From NCBI GenBank assembly GCA_023955635.1, contig JAMXHR010000002.1:558001-622000 (forward strand): a stretch of 64,000 nucleotides of DNA. Reading direction: 5' to 3'. Of this stretch, positions 57,220 through 64,000 are shown one piece after another (positions within the stretch are counted from its first letter, which is position 1; each line of letters starts with the position of its first letter). The notes beneath the pieces are model-generated. The model was given only the letters and a program-made list of their open reading frames with translations. It was not told the origin of the DNA and did not search any database. This stretch comes from Methanosarcina sp. ERenArc_MAG2. Its GTDB lineage: Archaea > Halobacteriota > Methanosarcinia > Methanosarcinales > Methanosarcinaceae. A program made the position numbers and the translations under genes.

Positions 57220-57351
57220 AGAACTAATCCCAAAACTTATAATTGAATCTCTGATCTCGTATTCTGGAGAATTAATCAATTTCAGTTCATGAAAATGATT
57301 TCTAAAACTCTTACTGATGAGGATAAAATTGGTTTTGGGATTAGCTCTTAA
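57220..57351. mobile_element. MITE family M1, copy between ncRNA units
   Basis: Begins TTAGAACTAATCCCAAAAC and ends GGTTTTGGGATTAGCTCTTAA, inverted repeats with the same interior GATCTCGTATTCTGGAG type as other M1 copies. It separates units 1 and 2. Confidence 0.75.
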
Positions 57352-57545
57352 ATAAAACACATGAGAAACCTGAACCTCTTTTCCGGTTTTTGTTCTCTGG
57401 AAGGCAGCTAAAAATATAGTCCTTTACTGAAAATATATCTTTTATTTGTAGATCTCATAAGTATTTAACGCTATTAAAATTTCAGAAGGAGAAAAATTAT
57501 TTAATTCTATTGAAATTTTAGATCAAAACAGATTTTTTGGATCGG

Positions 57546-57558
57546 TTATGATATATAT
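57546..57558 (+). promoter_or_regulatory. TATA box of ncRNA unit 2
   Basis: TTATGATATATATG after GGATCGG; conserved with unit 3. Confidence 0.55.
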
Positions 57559-57579
57559 GTACAAATGATTATAAAATGA

Positions 57580-57675
57580 ATGTAGATTAAGAGTAATAGG
57601 GTTTCCTCTTAATCTTTGGGTTGGATCGCAGGTAGGGACCTGAGAATAGGGACTCAGACCCTACCATCTACTTCT
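57580..57675 (+). ncRNA. Structured small RNA, unit 2
   Basis: Stem 1: GATTAAGAG (57585-57593) with CTCTTAATC (57606-57614). Stem 2: GGTAGGG with CCCTACC and CTGAG with CTCAG (57631-57665). The linker TTTGGGTTGGATCGCA is identical in unit 3. No coding frame. About 95-110 nt long. Confidence 0.72.
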
Positions 57676-58020
57676 ATGCTGTTTCTCTGCTGACAATTGC
57701 TTTTAATGTAATTGCTTTTGACGTAATTACTTTTTAACTTCTCTTCTATAATTCTTCCTTTTTTTCACAATGTCTTTAATTTTTATAAAGCTTATGATTT
57801 TTTCTGGATTTCTAAAGTTCTTTTATAGCTGCTTTTTTGGATCTGTATTATTTCGAAATTTCCCGAGCGTAGTCAGACGAAGCTTTCAATGAAATTTATC
57901 TGCAATTTAATATTGTTAATAATACTTAAATTAAATATTTTAACGTCATTAAAAGTTTCGCTGCAAAACAAATGTACAATATGTTTGAAAATTCAAATTA
58001 CAAATTGTTTTTTAGGTCGG

Positions 58021-58033
58021 TTATGATATATAT
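58021..58033 (+). promoter_or_regulatory. TATA box of ncRNA unit 3
   Basis: TTATGATATATAT after AGGTCGG. Confidence 0.55.
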
Positions 58034-58051
58034 CTCAACGTCATTATAAAT

Positions 58052-58147
58052 GTATAGATTAAGAGAATAGGGTTTCCTCTTAATCTTTGGGTTGGATCGC
58101 AGGTAGGGACCTGAGAATAGGGACTCAGACCCTACTATCTACTTCTA
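58052..58147 (+). ncRNA. Structured small RNA, unit 3
   Basis: Stem 1: GATTAAGAG (58057-58065) with CTCTTAATC (58077-58085). Stem 2: GGTAGGG (58102-58108) with CCCTACT (58130-58136), where a final C-to-T change turns the closing G-C into G-U. Otherwise nearly identical with unit 2 over about 95 bases; flanks diverge. Hence it was duplicated and kept. Function unknown. Confidence 0.72.
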
Positions 58148-58587
58148 ACTTGACAAACTACTTTTAAATACTATTTGTTAACAAAGACTTCAGAAAGTAT
58201 TTTACACGAGTCTTTCTTTTCCTTACAATGTATTCGGATTTAATAAAGCTTATGATTGATTTCAAATTTATGCATAAATTTAACTTTCCGTTTTGTTTTG
58301 GAAAATTGTACCTTTTGCTTGCGTTTTTATCGATTTTCCGTTACTAAGGTGCAATTTTTTGGACAAGATAAATATGCAAAAAATATCTGATATTAAAACA
58401 ATTAAAGACAGTAACGTCAGCTGAAAGTATTTTAATTACAACAATTAGTTTACAGAAGTAATAAGAATTTACTGAAAAATTGATGAAAATTGATGAAAAA
58501 ATACTGAAAAAAGCTAACAGGTAGAGAAAGATATTCCTCCGCCTTTTTATTCATAGAAATCAGTTTTTCTTAAATTCAGTTTTTTCT

Positions 58588-60039
58588 TCAGATCTTAACG
58601 TTTTCTCTGGCCCACTGTGCCCCTGCTTCGAGAACCGTCTGATTAAATTCAATAACTTTAGGTTTGCCTGCGAAGTTTTCGGCAAGAGCATCCTTGAAGG
58701 CTTCTTCTTCAAGGCCTGTTGCGTTAAGGCCCATAAGGACTCCGAGCATAAAGGAGTTGGCTGCTTTCTCAGAGCCTGCTTCTTTGGCTTTTTCGGTTGC
58801 AGGAACTGCAACGGCTTTAACACCTGCAGGCGTCTTGGCTTCGCCTATGGAGGAATCATAGAGGATAAAACCTCCTTCTCTAACTGCCCCTTCGAACTTT
58901 TCCAGGGAAGGGCGGTTCATAGCTACCAGGATATCCGGGGTGTAGACAGTAGGAGAGCCTATCGGCTGGCCTGAAATCACAACCGAGCAGTTGGATGTGC
59001 CCCCTCTCTGTTCCGGGCCATAAGACGGGAACCAAGAAGCATTGAGGTTTGCTTTTACCCCTGCCTGGGCTAGGATAATACCCATACTGAGGACTCCTTG
59101 TCCTCCGAAACCTGCAATCTTGGTCTGGATCGGGGCAAAGTCCTTTCTGGAAGGTTTTTCTTTGGCATCCGCTTCAATACCATAAAGTTTCTCAAGGGTT
59201 TCAGTTGTAAAGTCACTGATTCCACGGTGCAGGGGTTCGGTTTCTTCGGAGTTATCCCTGAACTTCTTGAGAGGGAATTCCTTTTCCATTTCCTCATTAA
59301 TGAAACTGACAGCCTGTTCGGCATCCATCTTGAGGTTAGTCGGGCAAGCAGCAAGAACTTCGACAAAAGAATATCCTTTGCCGTCACGCTGGATCTCAAG
59401 CGCCTTTCGCACGGCTTTTCTGGCTTTTCTTATATGGGAAATATCAGATACCGAAACCCTTTCAATAAAAACAGGAGCTTTCAGGTTGTCCAGAAGTTCA
59501 CACATATGCAGAGGGTAGCCTGCAAAACAGGGGTCACGGCCTTCAGGGCAGGTAGTGGTCTTTTCACCCACAAGAGTCGTCGGGGCCATCTGTCCGCCTG
59601 TCATTCCGTAGACTGTGTTGTTCACAAAAAAGACTGCAAGCTTTTCACCCCTGTTTGCTGCCTGAAGAGTCTCGTTCAAGCCTATTGATGCGAGATCCCC
59701 GTCTCCCTGGTACGAGATAACCACAGCATTTTCTTCTGCTCTGGAAACCCCTGTCCCTACTGCAGGGGCACGTCCGTGGGCAACCTGGATATTGCCTGCG
59801 TCAAAGTAATAGTAGGCAAAAACCGCACAGCCCACAGGGCTGATCATAACTGTCCTGTCCTGAATCCCGAGGTCATCAATTGCTTCGGCAATAAGCTTGT
59901 GAAGAACCCCATGCCCGCAACCAGGGCAGTAATGAGTGGCTGTCGAGGCTACCGCTCCTTTGCGAGGGTAGTCTGCGTACAGGGCTTTTGGCCTTCCTAT
60001 TACTTTTTCTCCATTAATGATTTCCGCTGCCATTTTCAT
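58588..60039 (-). CDS. 2-oxoacid:ferredoxin oxidoreductase, beta-gamma fusion (VOR-type)
   Basis: A 483-residue fusion. Residues 1-290 are the TPP (beta) subunit: [19 protein letters not shown] (cluster cysteines), [20 protein letters not shown] with [10 protein letters not shown] (TPP/Mg site) and [11 protein letters not shown]. Residues 300-483 are the gamma subunit: [20 protein letters not shown] and [17 protein letters not shown]. The enzyme oxidatively decarboxylates branched 2-oxoacids to acyl-CoA, reducing ferredoxin. It follows vorB (stop/start overlap, ATGA-type, at 60036-60039), and is the last gene of the operon. Confidence 0.88.
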   Translation of the reverse strand: MKMAAEIINGEKVIGRPKALYADYPRKGAVASTATHYCPGCGHGVLHKLIAEAIDDLGIQDRTVMISPVGCAVFAYYYFDAGNIQVAHGRAPAVGTGVSRAEENAVVISYQGDGDLASIGLNETLQAANRGEKLAVFFVNNTVYGMTGGQMAPTTLVGEKTTTCPEGRDPCFAGYPLHMCELLDNLKAPVFIERVSVSDISHIRKARKAVRKALEIQRDGKGYSFVEVLAACPTNLKMDAEQAVSFINEEMEKEFPLKKFRDNSEETEPLHRGISDFTTETLEKLYGIEADAKEKPSRKDFAPIQTKIAGFGGQGVLSMGIILAQAGVKANLNASWFPSYGPEQRGGTSNCSVVISGQPIGSPTVYTPDILVAMNRPSLEKFEGAVREGGFILYDSSIGEAKTPAGVKAVAVPATEKAKEAGSEKAANSFMLGVLMGLNATGLEEEAFKDALAENFAGKPKVIEFNQTVLEAGAQWARENVKI

Positions 60040-61091
60040 GCCTCCGCTACCATTTTCCTGATTTTATCCATAATCTGGTCAAGGGTGATCAGGTTCCCTC
60101 CCATACGATTTACAAGCTCTACAGGCTGTGAGCAGCAGATTGCAAGCCTGACATCATCTATCATCTGTCCATTACTCATTTCCACGGAAATAAAGGAGCA
60201 GCCCCTGTCTGCCAGGGCTTTCAGCGGTGCCTCAGGGAACGGGGAGAGAGTTTTCGGCCTGAAAAGGCCTACTGTGATGCCTTCCTGCCTGGCAAGGTCT
60301 ACGGCTGATCTGCAAATTCTGCTACTGATCCCATAAGAAACAAGGACAATTGAGGCATCATCTGTCAGATATTCTTCATAATCCACTTCATTCTGCCTGA
60401 TCAACTCGTACTTTGCCTGTAGCATCTCATTGAACTTTCCGAGTTCATTGAAGTCCAGGTAAATTGAGGTTATCAGGTTAGGCCTGGTTTCGGCTGTACC
60501 GTTAATTGCCCAGCTGGTGTCGATCTCAGGAACCGTAGCTTTCTGCGGGAACTCGAGAGACTCGATCATCTGTCCGAGCACACCATCTGCTAGTACCACA
60601 ACAGGATTCCTGTACTTGAAGGCAAGCTCAAAGGCTTTCATAGTAAAGTCGCACATTTCCTGCACGGAATTTGGGGCAAGCACGATATTTTTGTAGTTGC
60701 CGTGCCCTCCGCCTTTTACCACCTGGTTGTAATCTGCCTGCTCAGGTCCTATATTTCCGAGTCCAGGGCCTGCCCGCATGACGTCTATAATCACACAGGG
60801 AAGTTCTGCGCCAGCAAGGTATGAAAGCCCCTCCTGCATCAGGCTGATTCCCGGACCTGAAGAAGAAGTCATGACCCTGTGCCCTGCAGATGCGCCTCCG
60901 TAGACCATGTTAATTGCCGCCTCTTCGGATTCGGCCTGGACGAATTTTCTCCCTATTTTCGGGAAGTATTTAGACGCATCATGAAGGATCTCACTTGCCG
61001 GAGTTATTGGATATCCGAAGAAACAGTCACATCCGGCATAAAGTGCACCGGCGATCACTGCAGAGTTGCCTTTTATCAGTTGTGTTGCCAT
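60036..61091 (-). CDS. vorB: 2-oxoisovalerate:ferredoxin oxidoreductase alpha subunit
   Basis: A 351-residue alpha subunit. Motifs: [58 protein letters not shown] and the conserved [16 protein letters not shown], typical of VorB/KorA-type pyrimidine-binding subunits; a VOR rather than KOR identity is my inference from overall pattern. Middle gene of the ferredoxin-alpha-beta/gamma operon. Confidence 0.87.
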   Translation of the reverse strand: MATQLIKGNSAVIAGALYAGCDCFFGYPITPASEILHDASKYFPKIGRKFVQAESEEAAINMVYGGASAGHRVMTSSSGPGISLMQEGLSYLAGAELPCVIIDVMRAGPGLGNIGPEQADYNQVVKGGGHGNYKNIVLAPNSVQEMCDFTMKAFELAFKYRNPVVVLADGVLGQMIESLEFPQKATVPEIDTSWAINGTAETRPNLITSIYLDFNELGKFNEMLQAKYELIRQNEVDYEEYLTDDASIVLVSYGISSRICRSAVDLARQEGITVGLFRPKTLSPFPEAPLKALADRGCSFISVEMSNGQMIDDVRLAICCSQPVELVNRMGGNLITLDQIMDKIRKMVAEA

Positions 61092-61111
61092 ATTTTTTCT
61101 CCCTTTCCGCC

Positions 61112-61390
61112 TTATCTAGCTTCCTCTTCTTTCATGGGAATATGAATCTCGATTGCAAGAGGTTCAGGACAGGTATAATAGCAGCTTGCACAGCCTGAAC
61201 AGCCTTCTCCTTTATATTCCACATAATGGTAGCCCCGAGAATTCAGGTTTTCACTCATGAAAAGTACGCCTTTGGGACAGGCGAGGAGGCAGCGCCCGCA
61301 GGCTTTGCACTCCAGAGTGTTGATAACAGGATATGGTTCTTTTTTATCGTTCATTGACATATGGGGGTCCTCATTTCGTTTATTTTTCAA
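61112..61390 (-). CDS. Ferredoxin-type delta subunit of VOR
   Basis: A 92-residue 2[4Fe-4S] ferredoxin: [17 protein letters not shown] (residues 28-44) and [17 protein letters not shown] (62-78), both C-x2-C-x2-C-x3-C-P. It passes electrons from the TPP subunits to free ferredoxin. First gene of the operon, 20 bases before vorB. ATG choice is uncertain; an internal start ([12 protein letters not shown]) at about 61360 is equally good. Confidence 0.88.
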   Translation of the reverse strand: MKNKRNEDPHMSMNDKKEPYPVINTLECKACGRCLLACPKGVLFMSENLNSRGYHYVEYKGEGCSGCASCYYTCPEPLAIEIHIPMKEEEAR

Positions 61391-61791
61391 TTATCCGTAG
61401 TTCTTCTCAGCTTCCAGGCTCGTCCTGGAGGCCAGGGCCATCTGGAGTTTTTATTTTTCTTTTCCCAGATTTTTCCCAGTCCCTATTTTTCTCCAACCGG
61501 TTTTGTGTGACAGAAAGAAGAGCCTTCGGTTTCTACGTATTTTTCTTAAATTTTATTATTTGTTATATACCTTACATTAAAGGAAAAATTGAGATAAGAC
61601 TTTAAAGCAAGTCTGGAACCACATTTTTTTTAAAACAAACTTTTCAGAAAAAGTTAAAGCTACTTATTTCTTTCCTTTCTTTTCCTTTTTCTGATTTAAT
61701 CTGAATTTTTCTTTCTTTTCTGACCAGATCTGATTCCATTTGCTTGTTTAATTTCATCTAAAATCATTTCAGGTTAATTTTTATTTCCGGT
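61391..61791. other. Intergenic region upstream of the VOR operon
   Basis: About 400 AT/T-rich bases between the acyl-CoA synthetase stop and the VOR operon; likely holds its promoter. No gene. Confidence 0.4.
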
Positions 61792-63494
61792 TTACGTCTG
61801 GTCTTTATCCCGGATCTCAACCCTGCGGATCTTTCCGCTAATGGTCTTCGGAAGCTCATCCACAAACTCTATGATACGCGGGTACTTGTAAGGAGCAGTG
61901 ACTTTTTTTACGTGTTCCTGAAACTCTTTTTTAAGCGTTTCTCCCGGCGCGTAACCTTTTGTGAGCACAACCGTTGCCTTGATAACCTGGCCCCTTACAA
62001 GATCCGGAGCACCTGTAATTGCACATTCGAGCACTGCAGGGTGCTGGATAAGGGCGCTTTCCACTTCAAAAGGCCCTACTTTATATCCTGAAGTCTTGAT
62101 AATATCGTCAGCCCTTCCCACAAACCACAGGTAGCCGTCTTCGTCCATCCAGGCCATATCTCCTGTATGGTAATAGCCGTCGTGCCAGGTTTCTTCAGTC
62201 TTCTCCGGGTCTTTTCCGTAGTGGACGAAGAATCCTACAGGTTTTCCTCCTTTTGTGTTGATAACGATTTCTCCTTCTTCTCCTACTTCACAGAGCCTAC
62301 CGTCCCTGTCCATAAGCTCAATTTTATAACCAGGAGATGGCTTTCCGATAGACCCGGGTTTTGGTTCCATCCACGGGTAAGTTGCGATAGTTACAACAGT
62401 TTCGGTCTGCCCGAACCCTTCCATGAGCTTTATTCCAGTAAATTCAAGGAACCGATTAAACACCTCAGGGTTCAGGGGTTCGCCTGCAACGACCGCATAT
62501 TTCAATGTACCGAATTCATACTTACTCAGGTCTTCTTTGATCAGAAATCTGTAGATTGTCGGCGGGGCACAGAAAGTTGTAACACCGCATTTGGAAGCTT
62601 TTTCAAGCATGTTTTTGGCTTCAAACCGGTCGTAGTCATAAACAAAGACCGCACAACCTGCTATCCACTGCCCATAGATCTTTCCCCATACGCATTTTCC
62701 CCATCCGCTGTCTGCAACCGTATAATGCAGCCCGTCATCCTCTACATTCTGCCAGTATTTTGCGGTAAGAATATGTCCAAGAGGGTAGGTAAAATCGTGT
62801 TCCACCATTTTTGGGAAGCCCGCGGTTCCTGAAGAGAAATAAACCAGAGAAATATCGTCATTTGTAGTTGTAGCCTTACCTGCAGGACGTTCAAAGTCAG
62901 GGAAGCTTCTTCAAGCTCTTTTCTGAAATCAATCCAGCCTTCCCGAGGTTTACCTCCAACGACTGTTTTTTTAAGCGGGATATCCCCACACTGGGAATGA
63001 GATTCGTCCACCTGCTCAGGAACTTCATCCTCTGATATGCAGACGATCATTTTCAGGCCGGCTTTTTCTATTCGATATACTATATCTCGTGTCTTGAGCA
63101 TATGGGTTGCAGGCACAGCAATGGCTCCCAGTTTATGTAATCCCAGGATACAGTACCAGAACTCATAACGGCTCTTTAAGGTAAGCATTACATAGTCGCC
63201 TTTCCCTATCCCGTGCTTTGCAAAGAAATTTGCAGCCTTATCGCTGTAGTACTTGAGATCTTTGAAAGTAAAGGTTCTTTCTTCTCCATTATCGTCACAC
63301 CAGATCATTGCAAGTTTCTCAGGAAAATCTCTTGCATAGGTATCGACCACGTCATAGGCAAAGTTGAAATTTTCAGGAACCAGGATTTTAAAATTTTCCT
63401 GGAAATCCTCGTAAGATTCGAAATCGGTTTTAGAAACAAATTGGCTCAGCAAGGAAGTCATTCTGGACACCCGTTTTATCTGCTTATTATTCAT
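61792..63494 (-). CDS. AMP-forming acyl-CoA synthetase, one frameshift
   Basis: About 567 residues, ANL superfamily. P-loop-like [15 protein letters not shown] (repaired), adenylate-binding [16 protein letters not shown], hinge [19 protein letters not shown] and the catalytic lysine in [15 protein letters not shown]. The frame breaks near 62897 (one C missing in a CCC run). The N-terminus [20 protein letters not shown] is the medium-chain acyl-CoA synthetase type; a characterised Methanosarcina homolog prefers 2-methylbutyrate. With the VOR operon on the same strand it suggests interconversion of branched-chain acids, acyl-CoA and 2-oxoacids. Confidence 0.88.
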
Positions 63495-63585
63495 CTTTCC
63501 ATATTTTTTAGGGCTTAAGGGCCTGTGAGAATTTCAAAGTTTTTATAATTTTATCCCGCATATCCGGTTTTTATCAGATTTGAGA

Positions 63586-63690
63586 TCAAATTACTTTAAA
63601 TCAAATTACTTTAAATCAAATTACGTTAAATCAAATTACGTTAAATCAAATTACGTTAAATCAAATTACGTTAAATCAAATTACGTTAAA
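63586..63690. repeat. Seven tandem 15-bp repeats
   Basis: TCAAATTACGTTAAA repeats exactly every 15 bases from 63586 to 63690 (the first two copies have T for G). It ends at the stop codon of the cupin-domain gene. Confidence 0.92.
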
Positions 63691-64000
63691 TTACATTATA
63701 GCTGCCAGGAACTTAGCAGGCTCTCCTTCAAGAGCTTCCATGGCGTGTTCGTATGTGGAGTCAAAATAAATGGAGTCTCCTTTGTTCAGGGTAATTTCAT
63801 TATTGTGGATATAGACCTTCAGGCTTCCTTCAAGCACGTAATTAAATTCCTGCCCTGGGTGAGAGTTGGTCTCAGGCTTTGTTCCATATGGTTTGGGTTC
63901 AACCGAAACTATGAAAAATTCAGCTTTTTTGTGAATGAATTTTTCAGCCAGGTTCTGGTACCGGTACTGTTTTCTCCTTTCAACGCTGACCCCTTTTCCG
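63691..64000 (-). CDS. Cupin-domain C-terminus of an XRE-type regulator, partial
   Basis: The window ends inside the gene. The visible 102 codons read [40 protein letters not shown], and [20 protein letters not shown], a cupin with the G-x-E-x-x-Y-V-L-x-G and H-x-x-x-x-L motifs, ending AKFLAAIM with TAA at 63691-63693. In bacteria and archaea such a domain usually follows an N-terminal helix-turn-helix; that part is outside. Function of a sugar or small-molecule sensor is inferred. Confidence 0.78.
   Translation of the reverse strand, partial: GKGVSVERRKQYRYQNLAEKFIHKKAEFFIVSVEPKPYGTKPETNSHPGQEFNYVLEGSLKVYIHNNEITLNKGDSIYFDSTYEHAMEALEGEPAKFLAAIM

Noticed and set aside
63586..63690. Possible CRISPR-like array
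   Set aside because: The 15-bp units are directly adjacent with no spacers, so it is a simple tandem repeat.

Overview
The window is archaeal and most likely from a Methanosarcina (M. barkeri/mazei/acetivorans group; species not determinable by eye). It carries an archaeal lipid gene (carS), an archaeal D-Tyr/D-aminoacyl-tRNA deacylase (dtdA), archaeal peptide-chain release factor aRF1, a 2-oxoisovalerate:ferredoxin oxidoreductase with acyl-CoA synthetase, an FprA-type flavodiiron protein, DUF1699, AT-rich intergenic DNA with TATA boxes, and several repeat families. About half of the window is conserved housekeeping sequence and half is accessory DNA.

Layout. 1-4.5 kb: carS end, pyrE, a CMD-family protein, purD, argF and tRNA-Leu(CAG). 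4.4-6.7 kb: a small island bounded by tRNA-Leu copies, then an IS200/IS605 relic. 6.7-11 kb: the 3' remains of a BREX phage-defence locus (brxC tail, brxL tail) around a long TPR gene. 11.3-14.4 kb: oxygen-defence cluster (cydB-cydA, ferritin-like relic, Fur/PerR regulator). 14.9-16.2 kb: a second-type aRF1 with NIES in place of NIKS. 16.3-28.7 kb: accessory region with duplicated gene-tail repeats, an alpha/beta hydrolase, a secreted 5'-nucleotidase, a DUF3795 gene interrupted by an in-frame amber codon, a heavy-metal permease operon, and a two-gene DUF4062 + uracil-phosphoribosyltransferase-like module. 28.7-35 kb: two near-identical ISAzo13-type insertion sequences flanking a nine-repeat PKD surface protein. 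36-42.9 kb: a broken transposase, an iron-sulfur flavoprotein, DUF1232, DUF1699, a MntA/HepT toxin-antitoxin pair and repeat copies. 43-50 kb: LonA protease with a MarR regulator, dtdA, glnA. 50.3-56.8 kb: fpaA, an IS701-like element at its stop codon, a membrane protein, an APC permease and an ornithine/lysine decarboxylase. 56.9-58.2 kb: three tandem structured small-RNA units. 58.6-64 kb: VOR operon, acyl-CoA synthetase and the end of an XRE/cupin regulator.

A striking global property is that at least a dozen otherwise well-conserved genes (carS, purD, TPR, nucleotidase, permease, lon, marR, glnA, membrane protein, APC permease, decarboxylase, acyl-CoA synthetase) each carry one to three single-base frameshifts, mostly one base missing from a homopolymer. 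This looks much more like consensus sequencing error than like gene decay, so these are annotated as intact genes with a frameshift in the given sequence. True relics (brxC, brxL, ferritin-like gene, IS605) are recognised by truncation.

The most interesting candidates are the DUF4062/UPRTase-like pair next to a MITE, the tandem structured RNAs, the amber-interrupted DUF3795 gene in a lineage that decodes UAG as pyrrolysine, and the variant aRF1 in the same window.
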